Positions 46,832 through 58,666 of a stretch of DNA of 64,000 bases are shown here, piece by piece. The position numbers were made by a program, and so were the translations under genes. The notes under the pieces were generated by a model that saw only the letters and a list, made by a program, of their open reading frames with translations, ran no database searches and had not been told where the DNA came from. Source of the DNA: Uloborus plumipes. Taxonomy: Eukaryota; Arthropoda; Arachnida; Araneae; Uloboridae. How positions within the stretch are numbered: the stretch's first letter is position 1; each line of letters starts with the position of its first letter. The DNA lies in the NCBI GenBank assembly GCA_038373865.1, contig JAXGGA010000025.1, positions 310,001-374,000 of the forward strand. Reading direction: 5' to 3'.

Positions 46832-49800
46832 AGCTACTTTTTTAAAAGTTACGACCAGCAGAAGGCAAGAAATAAAACGTGTAGTGAAAACAAAAATGTT
46901 TCACAGGAATGAACGGGATATATCCTTTAGCTATTTCTCCACTTAGTATCCGCTCTGAGAGACATTTGTCGACGTTGGTGCCAACTTTCCCAACACTTGT
47001 CAAAAAAAAAACTTTACCGCCGTGTCTTACAGCCAATTTTCTACGCTTGTTTGACCCTAACTTTTATCCTTTGAGCTGAATTTTCACCTGAGCACAAGCA
47101 TGGAGATCGGCAGAAGAATACCTCATAAACATCCGTTTGGTTAGAAATGGTGCTGAAACTTTCAAGAAGGACGAACACATTTATTCATGATGCCTGTTGT
47201 CTGACCATCATTGTCCGGAGTTACTGTCCATCCTTTAAAACCGCGCTTAGCATTCGGGAACCATTCCACTTTAAAGAGGGATGATGGGTCGTGAGTGGGA
47301 ACTTTCCGAAGTTTTCAATTTAAAACTTGCATTTTTGCTACCCTTTTGACACATTCAGCTGAACTATGTGCTTGAAATTAGCATCGTTTCTACGTTGTTT
47401 GATATAGCTCAAAATGCTTCTTATTATTCTTCCCCTTATTGTTATCTTACCTATCACCCATATTTTGGTAATACCAGAGAAGACCTGACGTATGCGGAAG
47501 GTTTTACCTAAGAAAATCTGATAGAAGCTTCTTTTAATATTCATGTTTAATTGAAAGTCTGGGTTGGAGGGCAAAAGTTTGGCTGTAACAAGCGTAGAGT
47601 ACTGTAAAACACCGCTGCTGTTTTTCAGATAAGGTTCTAACGTCTCAGTTAGAACGGAAACTAGGCAGAGAAGTAACTGAAAGCTATACAATTTCATTAT
47701 TTCAGGTGTAAAAGTTTTATTGTCACTGTTCTTTTCTTTTTGCATTAAATCGGACATGAAAAAAAAATATATATCCTTCTTATATATCTGCAAGAAAAAT
47801 ATTTTTGACCTAGGTTCTAACAACCAAAAAGGTAAATTTGAAATAATTCGAAGCCTAAGGTACTATTTATTTGAGAAATTAAACAGCAAAACTCCATCTA
47901 AATACCATATTTCCAAAATACCAATTGCCGAATTAAAGATTGATAAAAAGTGAAAATACCATAAAGGTATAAGCGGTAAATATAATCTTAAAGATTACGA
48001 GAGTGCGGGTAAAAAATGGCCTTAGTGACCTTATCTTTATTGCAGCAGCCTAATTACCATTTCTTTTTTACGCATTTCCCTCGTATTACCTTATCTAGAA
48101 AATCGCCATTCATAACATGACTGATGCGAAAACCTTACTGATTTCTATTCCATTTCATTTTCAGAAACAAAAAATCCAACGAAAAGGGTCCTATCGCAAT
48201 TCGTGATTGCGAAAAACATAGTTTGAATCCAAGACTTTAAAATTCAAATAAATGCCAGGGACTGGGAGCTGTTTTTTTCTTCACTGTTCAATATTTTTTT
48301 CAACAGTTAATCAATCCATTGTAAAAAAAAAAGAAAAACTGCAAATACTGATTGCGAATTATCAGATAAATGCAAAATTTCAACTTAATTCAGTTAACTT
48401 TTTTTTGCTTACTTTTTTTCTTTTAATTTTTGCAAATTAGCAAAGTTTCTACAAAAGCCTGCCAACGATGCTTTTTCCCTCTAGTTTTTCTTTGTACCAT
48501 AATAGTTTAGAACTTTTCTGCCTAACAGAGTAGTTCAGAAGAATTTTCGTCATTTAATTAAAAATGATTGTTAAACACACAAACCTAATTTCAGGTGATT
48601 CGTTTTGTGTGTCTTTTTTATGACGTTTTAAATTCCTTTTCAAATTTAATTAAAAACGTCGTACGTTTCCCTGCTCGTGTCTTAAGTTTTGATCCAAAGG
48701 AGTTTTATTATTTGCTTAAGAGCAAAAGTGTTTTTCTTTTTCTCACTTTCATGTTCATTGTTTTCTAATTTTGTGGAGACAACGTAAATTGAAGTTATTT
48801 ATTTTTCTTCAAATTACAATGGCAATTGAAATAATTTTTGTTCTAATTAAAAATGTCGTTAATGAATGCAAAATAAATCATCTTGTAAATGAAACAAATG
48901 AAGCTTTTAATAAACACAAAAATAAATAGTCCTTTATAATTTGTTAATGTAAATATTTAATGTTCTAAACTTAATGTTATAATACAGTTTGGAGATGATC
49001 GACAGATCAATTATTAAATCATTTCTTGTTGATTTGAGTTGGTTTTGAGGGACAACTAAATTATCGTAGAGTGCTTCTTTATACCCCCCTTCCCTAATAA
49101 TAAAAAAGAACGAGCACCGCTCTTGCTTGACAAATTCGTTTTCTAAATATTCTTTTGCAATGCCTTCGTCGACATATAGAGCATTTAGAAAAGTAAATTT
49201 TCGTTTCGTTTTGCGTCAAAACCGGATGAATATAAATGAAGCGCTCTTACGAAATCCATTTTAGAACCTTTCTGCGCATGCGTATTTTTTCCGTTTATAA
49301 TAGTCAGTAGCTAGCAAACCAAGTTTGACTGCTGTAAAGTGCTATGCCCTTACAAGTCGGTGTTTTTTAATTTCAAGTTCATTTGTTTTTTGCAATAAAC
49401 GTCGAAAAGAAGTGCTGAAAAATCGTCCCGAAAGCCGTCTTTACCTTTTGAATGGCTTTTACTGGACCCTCGCTTAATTTCTGGTAAAATATAAAGCAGT
49501 AGCTCTGCACCAGTCATTCCGTCATTTTTCTTGAATTCAAAGAGCTCCGACGAAGGCAGATGCTTCACTCTACTAAAAACTACACTTTACGTCGGTCAAG
49601 TTCTGTTTTCGGACTACTGACACTATTGACAGACGGTGAAGAATTAGAGCATGCGCAAAAGTTCAAATTCGGCTCATTCAAGAGCTCTTGGTTTATACCC
49701 ATCAGGTTTAAACAGCAAAAAAAAAGTCTGATACTTTTCTAACAGCCTTCGTATACTGATCAGGTCTTTTCACGAAAAAATCTCGAATTTTACAGTGATC

Positions 49801-50134
49801 GAAGCGTTCGCTTGTATAATAATATTTCTGAAAGTGCCCTTTTTCGGACGACTACCTCACGACAAAGAGGACTGACTATCTCATAGAATAATTTTAACCG
49901 TGGTTTTTGACGTAGTATCCAAAACCTTGCCAAACTTGAATTTTGATAAGCCACAAATTATTACAATATATATGTATATGTATAATATATATAAATACAT
50001 ATAATATACAAATTTTTAAAAGTGTTTAAAATAGCGATAATAAATCCCAAAAAATACAAGAAAACACCAAAATACAAAAGTGTACTGATATGTCAGCGCA
50101 AAGCCGCTAGGAACAATAGCCGTACCAGCAGATA
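46832..50134. other. AT-rich; one long unassigned open frame
   Basis: Apart from the frame at 47338-47823 nothing is supported. The patches 46840-47300 and 49090-49720 are more complex. In the second, GAGCGCTCTTACGAA...GCGCATGCG (about 49240-49290) faces GCATGCGC...GAGCTCTTG (49650-49690), a weak inverted similarity that might mark a decayed element. ATAT-rich low complexity lies at 49960-50010. Confidence 0.4.
47338..47823 (-). CDS. Candidate coding frame, 161 codons (119 from an internal Met), unrecognised
   Basis: This is the longest open frame in the window. From an internal ATG at 47695-47697 it would encode 119 residues beginning MKLYSFQLLLCLVSVLT, which looks like a secretory signal peptide. 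The rest is basic, almost cysteine-free and without a recognisable domain. A strong splice-donor-like site (ATAGGTAAGA) lies inside the frame, so it might be an exon that ends earlier. In DNA this AT-rich a 161-codon frame is unusual but not impossible by chance. No neighbouring exon is evident, and a decayed retroelement remains possible. Confidence 0.2.
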   Translation of the reverse strand: MLEPRSKIFFLQIYKKDIYFFFMSDLMQKEKNSDNKTFTPEIMKLYSFQLLLCLVSVLTETLEPYLKNSSGVLQYSTLVTAKLLPSNPDFQLNMNIKRSFYQIFLGKTFRIRQVFSGITKIWVIGKITIRGRIIRSILSYIKQRRNDANFKHIVQLNVSKG

Positions 50135-50276
50135 CAGTACAGAACCTTTTATCCGGGAACCAAAATACCGGGAAACGAGACAACATTTTGTTGATTTTTC
50201 CGCCACTTTTTAGCCTACTTTCCCGTTAAAAATAAAAGCAAGACGAAAAAAGTATTAAAAGTGGCTTAATGCATCT

Positions 50277-50432
50277 AAAAAATATCGCCAAGTCCAAAAA
50301 ATATCGCCAAGTTAAAAAAAATATCGCCAAGTCGAAAAAATATCGCCAAGTCAAAAAAAAATATCGCCAAGTCCAAAAAATATCGCCAAGTTAAAAAAAA
50401 TATCGCCAAGTCCGAAAAATAATGCCAAGTTA
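50277..50432. repeat. Tandem array of ATATCGCCAAGT, 8 units
   Basis: Seven exact copies of ATATCGCCAAGT start at about 50282, 50301, 50321, 50340, 50361, 50380 and 50400, plus one variant (ATAATGCCAAGT, 50419). They are separated by C/T/G plus A-runs of varying length. The 19-21 bp period varies only through the A-runs, which suggests slippage growth inside the Tigger-like element. Confidence 0.95.
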
Positions 50433-50548
50433 AAAAAATAAAAAGGTGAAATGAATATCGAAAAATTAAAAATTTGAAAGTAGGGTATTGAGATGGGGAA
50501 TTTGTGCGTCGGTCGGTCGGTCTGTCTGTCTGTCTGTCCCCCCCCCCC

Positions 50549-50870
50549 TAATAACTTTTGAATGAACATTCCGATTTGGACAAACTTTTTTTTGTTGGAA
50601 AGATCTCGGCGAGTACAGCTCATTCCCATATTTGATTTTTCGATTTGAACAATTTTTGGTTCAACTTTGAGCCGTTCAAATAACCGGTCCCGCGATACTA
50701 ACTTTTTAATGAACAGTCCGATTTGAACAAACTTTTTTTTGTTGGAAAGAACTTTTCAAGGATACTTCATTCCCGTATTTACATTTCCGATTTGAACAAT
50801 TTTTCGTTCAACATTGAACCGCTCAAGCAAGCTGTCACCCCTAATAACTTTTGAGTAAACAGTCCGAAAA
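50549..50870. repeat. ~147-bp tandem repeat, 2.2 copies
   Basis: Copies start at 50549, 50696 and 50842 with TAATAACTTTTGA-like sequence. They share CCGATTTG, ACAAACTTTTTTT, GTTGGAAAGA and CGATTTGAACAATTTTT. The third copy is truncated. Confidence 0.88.
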
Positions 50871-51745
50871 AAAATGACTGACTGTGCAGACAATTTTTTG
50901 TTTATTTATTCATTTGTTTTATTGAATTTATTTATTATTATTATTATTATTTTTGGCAGACGATTTTTTTTGTAACAAAAATGTTTCATTCACGAGGGCA
51001 TTTTATTCTTTATTTATATTTAACAACTGGCAACGGATTAAAAGTGAAATTCGAGACATTTTATCAACGGACGAGTTTTTTTTTTCTTTTTTTTTTCTTT
51101 CTTTGATAAAATGTGTTTTGATGTACTTTGTACTTTTAATTTTTTTTTGAAAACAATTGAGGAATTTTTCTACGGAAGAACTGTAACAGTTACATTCTTT
51201 AAAAGGTGCGACAAAACTTTATTTATTCATTTATTTACTTTTTATGTGTCTATTTCATCTGATGAGAGGGGTATATTTTGCTTTTAGAAATCAGCTTCAA
51301 GTGCTAAAAAGGTATGTTTGACATAATTTTTAGTCTTAGATAATCAAGAGAATAATGATCAGATGCTAGAATGCCGATGTCGATGTACGGGAAAGTAGGC
51401 TCGTTTAGTTCTTGACAGAACTTCTTGTTAAAATACGCATTTTCGGCAATTTCTAAAAAATGAAGAGCTCTTTTTTTTTGTTTTTCTTTTGAAATACCTA
51501 AATGAATATGAACGGTTTCTTCATAAATACCATATAAGTGGCATATAGCTCAGAAATTTTCAATATTGTAATATCAATAAGTACTTATGGATCGTTTTCT
51601 CTTCAGGATGCATTTATTTGTTATAGTAACTTGGGTTTTATAAACAATTGGCAAATATCGCTTCGTAGCGATCCAGAAAACCGGGAAATTCAGTTATCCG
51701 GGATAGCCTGTGGTCCCAAGCATCCCGGATAATTGGTTCTCTACT

Positions 51746-52082
51746 GCATTCAAAAATACAAAAGGTAAAAATGAGGACCTGGACTGGCACGTCATCATTT
51801 CGCTGTTGTTCATTTAGTTCACGTCTGGTGCCTTTTCATGTGAGTACTTAATTTTTTCGACATTTTTGGTGTTTGATTTTTGACTGCGTTCCATTTTTCT
51901 TTTGCTTGTGTTGTTTTTTCGTTCATTTTATTCGAGGCTCTTGGGGAAGGTGACATGCTAATGGAACCTTCCCTCATGTCAGACAGAAAGGGCCTTGCGA
52001 ACCAGGGATCTGGTCTTCCTCCTGATGACGTGCCAGTCCTTGGTTCGCCTTTTCATTTTTACCTTTTGTATTTTTGAATACA
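51746..52082. mobile_element. Inverted-repeat unit abutting the Tigger-like element
   Basis: GCATTCAAAAATACAAAAGG (51746) faces its reverse complement ending at about 52082, and both run on into GTAAAAATGA. A second paired block, GGACTGGCACGTCATCA, lies further in on the left and reversed on the right (52020-52040). The arms are separated by ~200 bp. The left arm begins exactly where the Tigger-like end stops, so it either inserted at that end or the two form one larger element. No target duplication is clear. Confidence 0.6.
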
Positions 52083-53391
52083 ATACATAGAATATACATT
52101 AGAAAATAACTCATATTTTCATTATGATTGATAATTAGAACAATTTATTTTTTAACTGGAATCATCTCTATGTTTATCAAATTAATTAAAATATTTTTAG
52201 GTAGGTGGCGCCGAAAACTGTGAAAATATTTTACCACTTTACTTTGCCCCGCTATTTCACTTTGTCCCACATTCCTCGACTTCCCCATATTCTATACAAT
52301 ACAATTCTCTTTAGTCCGTTAATTCGGCAAAGCTAAGTAAAAAGGATTAATTTATTAACTGTGTTAAAATATCATATGGAAGAGCATATGCCGCCAGTTA
52401 ATCGGATTAACGTACAAAAGACAACCGATCCAGCTGTTAAGAGATTAGTTTATGTTCCTCGGAATATTAACATTCATTAGGAAAAAGAATTGCATTACTT
52501 GATCTCGTGTTTTTCCAGTGATTGTCTTAATTTCTAAAAACATATAACACATAAACACATTTTCAATTTGACTAGGTGTTATTTATGTGTGTTAAAATTC
52601 ATGGAGGGAACGAACATCAAGAAATAATTTAGCTAACATGAAATATTAAATGAATTTGCTGCTTAGCATTTACTATAACAAAAGAGAGTAAGAGCTGCAT
52701 TAGAAATGAATATAAAACTTACGCAGTCTTCATGAACTGCTAGTTGCTGCGAGTATCAAAAAATGTGAACTAAAATTGTCAAGTATTAATTTTTAAAAAT
52801 ATTGTCTGCGGCCACTAATTAATCGTTATAGAAATTTGAAAAACAATTACACGTTTTTATTAAAATAGATAGTATATTTTGTTTTGAAATGTTTGAGCGA
52901 TTACAAAAATGATTACTTGAACTTTTTTAGAACTTAAGCTAAACAGGAGATCGAAAGTATTACAAATTTGATGTTTACACATGGAGAAAATAGGCCCATT
53001 TAGATCTGGAAAAAGCACCTAAATGCAGTTTTAACTACTCAGTGATTCGATCTAGGATATATTCGCTCTGGATCTATCTGCGTAGCAAATGGACCTCGAC
53101 AGTTCCACAACACTTTTGTTCAGTAACTGGTCTACATTCCATTAAAAAAATATTTTTGAAGTAATACTTTTTATTCCGCATTGAGAGTCGATTTCGTAAA
53201 CAATTTTTCAGTTCGTAAAGCGAAAATGAAGAACAACGGAAGCTCTGTAGCGTCAAGAACTGGTGACCATTTGGCAACATCTTGGTTACACGGCACTAAA
53301 CCTGTCGCTAAAAATAAAAAAAAGACGCCTAGTTAGCATAGAAATGCTGATGATACTTGATGTGATTTTCCTAAATCCCTGTGATAAACCA
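52083..53391. other. No gene recognised
   Basis: At 52200-52270 repeated TTTGCCCC/TTTGTCCC phrases look like a fragment of a terminal-motif-rich element. A 68-codon frame at 53074-53280 (-) is unrecognised. Otherwise AT-rich. Confidence 0.4.
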
Positions 53392-53499
53392 CCCCAGTAG
53401 CACACTTCGTTTTTTAAAGGTTGTAATATGGTTATTAACGTTGTGACAACGGATTTAAAACGTTTATAAAACGTTTAAACGTTTTCTGTGCTACCTTGG
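53392..53499. mobile_element. Short MITE-like inverted-repeat unit
   Basis: The left end CCCCAGTAGCACA and inverted right end CCAAGGTAGCACA enclose ~108 bp with several AACGTT/AAACGTTT palindromes. The C-rich start, the AGCAC core and the ACGT-rich interior resemble the 42682-45118 element on a small scale. The target duplication is not clear. Confidence 0.5.
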
Positions 53500-53972
53500 C
53501 ATTAGCAAGTTTTCTAAGGTCTATCTGTAAAACTCGTGTCTCTTGTACCGATTCTCAATAAGCTACTAGTGACTTGAGCAAACAAGATTTCTCCTATCTC
53601 AAGCCATGGCACCTTTTTCTTTGTATTTTAATTCATTTTAAACATTCCATTTGGTTCATACCTGTCATTCCATGCATTAAATTCTAACAACATTACATTG
53701 ATTAAATTTGAAGAGGACATTTCCTTTTCTCTATGTTAACATATATAGAGACAATTACATGCCACTTTGTATATTTATTGCACTTTACATTCAATTTAGG
53801 ATTTTTTTTATTCTCTCCTCAATTAAAGAACTTTCATAATTATTTACTTTCACGTGCTCTTCATATTGCTTTCACGGAGAAGTTAACATAGGTATCAATA
53901 AAGAATTACATTATTTTCTTCTTTTTGACTTCTTCTAAAATCAAGAACCATCAAAATTAGTGAAGATGTATG
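53500..53972. other. No gene recognised
   Basis: AT-rich filler between two elements; no open frame of note. Confidence 0.5.
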
Positions 53973-53974
53973 TA

Positions 53975-55602
53975 GGGTGAGTTCTGGTAAGTGCGTACCC
54001 TTTTTTTCAAAGTTCATGTTCTCAAGGATGCTGCTCCGTTGAAAAATCTTGTACACTCACAATTTTTTTTTAGTTTTCTTTCCAGATCCTTTACTAAGAT
54101 GTTCAAGCATATAATGTGTCAAATAAACCATAAGCATAGGTTTTGTGACCTAGTTTATGACACCTACTCTAAGGTACGCACTTTCCCTACCTAGCGGGGT
54201 AAGTGCGTCCACCTTAAATTATGTGAATATGAGCAGGAAAAAACTTCTGGCACATATTAAATATGTTAGGTAGTTGCCTTGGGATAATTCCTAATACTAG
54301 AGATCAGCACTTGCTTGCATGGATGAAACGCAATCAGTGATATCCCACGTGTCTTACGAACAACTGTGATTTGAAGTTTGAGAGAGTTGTGTCTGTGATT
54401 CTTCCTTTGTCCTTTTAATAAGACCAAGTGAGCAAATGTAAGTTGTTTTTATTTAGTAATAATCACCTATAGTCTACATAGTTTATTTTGGTTTAATACA
54501 TTAATCAGTCTGCGTTTAAGCCAGGGTTCGCACTTACCCCTTCTTAAATGTAAAAGGAGATATGTGCGTCCAATAGCGTTGTTGTAAGTGTGTACCACTG
54601 TGATTTTCTTTAATTCTATTTGTATGGTATATCGTTAGGTGACCTGAGTGAACAATTCGGCAGCAGTAAGAAAAAACACAAAATAAAGAGCAAAAAAAAT
54701 AATTGATCATGATATGATACTTGTACTTTTTTTTTCTTGTACATTGAAATAGTTTTTTACAAGGTGTTCTTAATTTTCTTAAATATAATTTATTCATTAT
54801 TTCACCTTCGTTTTTTGAGTCAGTTGGTTCCTCATTAAGTGTTTCACTTAATTTCATTGCTTAATTTGTGATTCTGGTTTAAATTAAGTATAGCTTATGA
54901 TCGCTATTTTCAACGAAAAATGTACTAACTGATACTTAAAAGCCAATATATTTCAGAGATAATGAATAAAATTGAAATCTTACGCCGCATTCAATGTAAA
55001 TATAAATACTTGATGGAAATGACGTCGGATTTATAATCGGCTTATAAAAGAGTTATAAGCAAAATTAAAGATGAATTACGAGAGTCGGATTTTCCACGTA
55101 ATGGTACAAACTTGCCTCATCATAATGATACGCACTTGCTCCGAATACTAGTACGCATATGCCTCATGATAGTGGTACGCACTTGCCCCATCATAATGGT
55201 GCGCACTTACCCCCACCTTACTTTAAAGAAAGGGAAAGTGCGTACCGTCATATAAACAAATTTTAGTTAGAGTATTTGATCAAAATACCCCATGTATGTT
55301 ATTAGTAGCTATTACTCAAAAGAAACAACTTGCATTTCTTGACTTCAATTGCTTGGTATGACTACAAGAGAAACTGAAACAAAACCTTCTCAATCTTTAC
55401 TTTAGAGTTTTTTTGAATACAATTTAAGTTGTCTCTGATTGTGTTTCGTCTATTGAATCCAGGCCTGAATTCTACCTATTAAAATTATCATTAGACAGTT
55501 ATCTAACATAGTCGATGTGTTGCAGAAGCCATTTCAGAACAGTGTTTATATAATTCCCAGTGGACGCACTTACCCCGTGGACGCACTTACCAGAACTCAC
55601 CC
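53975..55602. mobile_element. 1.6-kb TA-flanked non-autonomous element (GGTAAGTGCG type)
   Basis: Perfect 22-bp inverted ends beginning GGGTGAGTTCTGGTAAGTGC, with TA at 53973-53974 and 55603-55604. The core motif GGTAAGTGCG or its reverse CGCACTTACC/TTGCC recurs at least eight times inside, for example near 54197, 54530, 54569, 55123, 55166, 55203 and 55562. There is no transposase frame. TA duplication suggests the Tc1/mariner superfamily. Confidence 0.87.
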
Positions 55603-57677
55603 TAATAAAATAATCAGTCAAAAAATCTTGGTTGCAAGATCAATTTTTTGTCGAATAGGAAAACTTAAAGACATTTATGCAACAAAGCTAAATTTAAAGC
55701 TAATGCCTCCCCCTCCCTTCTCCACCCCGTAACTATAAAGATAATTCAGTGTCTCCTTCAAGTTCTATGCTCTGAAAGTTTGTATAATTTCTTGCCAAGT
55801 ATTTTTAATTTTAAATCTCTTAAGTACTAGAATTTTAGGAAGCATGGTGAACCAGATCAAGCACAAAATCCATTTTACGTAAATCACACACTAGCCATGG
55901 CAGGGGGACGACAAACTAACTACAAAAGTTTCGTCCAAGTACATTATGTAACTAAAATTTAACCAATTGTGCTAGGTTCTAAACTATTAATATGAAAATT
56001 TAAAACCTCCTGCTTCTTCCTCTACGCCCCTCTGCCTTAGAGAAACAACAGATTTTTATTTATTTTACATTTCCTCTTCAACTCTACATTGGCATGTGTA
56101 AATGCTTTTGAAACCATCGCACGAAACGTAGGCGATCCATCGATTAACTTCTCCTAATTTAGGAAATTTCTAGTAGAAGTGATCTTTTAGTAATGCAAGT
56201 GTTGTTGCTAGCATGTGGTATTACGATCTATATTATCTGCTATATACTATCAAATGGTGGATTGTATCAGAAGTTTTGCGGGATTCAAGAAATTAAAAAA
56301 AAAATTCCAACTGTTTCCTCTAAAATTTATCTATTGAAATATCAGAGAATAAGTGAAAAAAAATCCTTTTTGTTTAAAAATGATCCTTCAGCTTAAAATT
56401 CGAAAATTGCGAGAAATTATGGAAACGCGTTAGAATGAAGGCTGTCTCAGCACTGTTTTCCTGGCTAAAATGCTGAAATTTTAGAAGAGTGATCTTATAA
56501 ATAAATGCAAAAAATTGCAGCAGGTGTAAGTCCTTAGCATGTTTTAAACTGAAAACTTCTTTAGGCTCTATGACCATTTCTTGAGATGGGAGAAAAACAA
56601 TTGAATTCGCCACACTGTTACTGTTACCGTTACCGACACCTCTGTATGTAAGTATTACGCGCATATATTGTACGTACATTTTTTTCCTTCTTTCTTTCTT
56701 TTTTAAACCACACTGTTGCATCTGTCACTATGTATAAAAGAGAGAGCTCAGATTCGATGGCAAATGGATCCGAATGGAACTGCATTCATTTCGTGGGGGT
56801 TGGGAACAGCGAAGAACCCTAGAGAAAGGATGGCACCCTAGTATTCGACATTCTTGCATTGGACCTCTGATCCAATATAGGAAAATAATTACCGTTCCAC
56901 TGAAGAAGAAAGGCCATTTTTTATTCTTCTACTTATACCTTGTTAATGAAGTTGATAATCTCGCATGTAAAAACATAATTGTAATACCCATTAAATATAT
57001 TTTATACTACAATATAGTAACACTTACTTTTGTATTATTCTACAACCTAAAAGTACTCGAAATAATATTTTAGAAGTGCTTAACACAAATCAAGTTGCAG
57101 CACAAGCTTACGCAACTCAGAGGTAGATGAAGAAATAGCAGACTCATTGTGGCCTGCCAATATAAAACTTTGCTTTCTTTTTTCCCTGATAAAATGTATA
57201 TCATAGATATTTGTAATGATATTTATGCCAAAAGCTCAATATAAGCAGTATTACCCTAATTTAAAAGCAGGGAATGAAGGTTCTTACTTGTTCCTATAGT
57301 AAGATTCCAATCTTTTTAACTCAAATGTAGTTTTTACTGAAATAATTCCTTATTTTGTCCAGAAGGCAACATTTTATAGTTAGTCTTTTGAAATGAAAGG
57401 TTTCTTATTAAAACAGGTATTATGATTGCTGGCTGATTTTTTTTATTTTTATAATTTTTATTTACTTTATTTATTTACTTATTGATTGATTTTTGATCTT
57501 ATTATTGAAATTCACCCCGGGGCTTTACTTTGCAACGAAGTGCTTACTTTCCTAAGAAAATTTAAATTTCACAATTATCAAAACTAAAGACTCATTTAAA
57601 AATATTATTAGAAACCAAGCGTTTAAACCACGTTCATGATCACGGGCATTTTCCCCATGTTCTTCCATTTTCTTTTT

Positions 57678-57679
<2 letters not shown>

Positions 57680-57721
<42 letters not shown>
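57680..57721. repeat. (TA)n microsatellite, ~21 units
   Basis: An uninterrupted AT dinucleotide run. Confidence 0.98.
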
Positions 57722-57725
<4 letters not shown>

Positions 57726-58504
57726 ACTTTTCTCGAAGGGCCACTTACTGCAAAACAAAAAAAAAAAAAACGAATTGTTCACTGTTTTATATTTAACGAT
57801 GCAGAAAATTCATTAGTAGCCAATCTGATTTGGTTTTGCCTGAGTATTTCTTTCCTTTTTCTTTCCCACAAAGAATTCTTATATACATAATACCACTTGC
57901 AATATCCATTTTAGAACAAACGGAATGGTAAATGAAGCAATTAGAGGTAGAATAAACTCTCTTAACATAAGATAGATGCAGAAGGAAATTCATCTTTGTT
58001 AGGCGAAAAAGAGAGCTCTTTATTTGGTCTTGTTCCAAAATTTAAGTGCAAACAGTTGATTAGATTAGGAGATAACCCCATATTTATCATAAGCGACTAT
58101 TCAACAATGTTAGTTTTCTTTTCCATTGCTATTAAACAAACATATATTATTTATTTTCTTTTTTTTACTCATTCATTGTAGTATGTGTTTGTATTTATTT
58201 TTTTATTTATATTTTTTTTATTTATTTATTTTTATTCATTTGTTTATTTATTTATTTTTTGAGAACAATACTTAATAATAACCCCTTATTTTAACTGCTT
58301 CAAAAGGTAATTTTCATGCTGATAGTAAGATCATATTTTAAAATTCTTTAAGTTACTTCATATCAATGCTTGAAAATAACAATGTCAGGTATGCCCGAAT
58401 ACGCAAAAATTTTAATCTGTCATGCATTCAGTTCCTCACGTGCTTCGTGCTTATGCAGGCTTATGTAAACAATTAATCACGGAATACTTTCGAGAAAAAT
58501 AAAT

Positions 58505-58666
58505 ATGTCTTACTTTATTGAAAACAATACCAGCCTACCACACGGACGTGCCATGACAGAAATACACCGTGGTGTCCTCTCTTCAAAAACATTCAGCCAT
58601 GTGCGACTACAGCTTGACCACGGTGAGATGGCAGGTGAACTGGAAACGGGAGACTTTATTCTTTAA
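58505..58666 (+). other. Small open frame (53 codons) in a complex, possibly single-copy patch
   Basis: An ATG frame starting MSYFIENNTSLPHGRAM and ending ELETGDFIL has balanced amino-acid use unlike nearby chance frames. The surrounding 58540-58930 is GC-richer than its flanks and lacks repeat signatures. Donor-like CACGGTGAGA and CAGGTGGGA occur around its end. I recognise no family, and a conserved non-coding element or a non-coding RNA exon is equally possible. Confidence 0.18.

Larger units (their letters stand above)
50135..51746. mobile_element. pogo/Tigger-like non-autonomous element
   Basis: The left end CAGTACAGAACCTTTTATCC and the inverted right end CAGTAGAGAACCAATTATCC both continue GGGA. 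TA lies at 50133-50134, and CA (probably mutated TA) at 51747-51748. CAGTA-GAACC-TTATCCGG ends are characteristic of Tigger/pogo. The 1612-bp interior has no transposase; it is filled with tandem repeats and a GTCG/GTCT tract at 50507-50538 followed by a C-run. Confidence 0.87.

Noticed and set aside
49350..49568. 72-codon minus-strand frame as a gene
   Set aside because: It starts at GTG with no ATG upstream in frame, is short, and shows no recognisable motif.
50277..50432. CRISPR-like array
   Set aside because: Spacers are just A-runs of different length in a eukaryotic transposon; no unique spacers or cas genes.
50351..50629. 92-codon minus-strand frame with GDIFFNLAIFFGL repeats
   Set aside because: It is a translation of the ATATCGCCAAGT tandem array and the GTCT tract.
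57552..57782. 76-codon minus-strand frame
   Set aside because: Part of it is the (TA)n microsatellite read as Tyr-Ile repeats.
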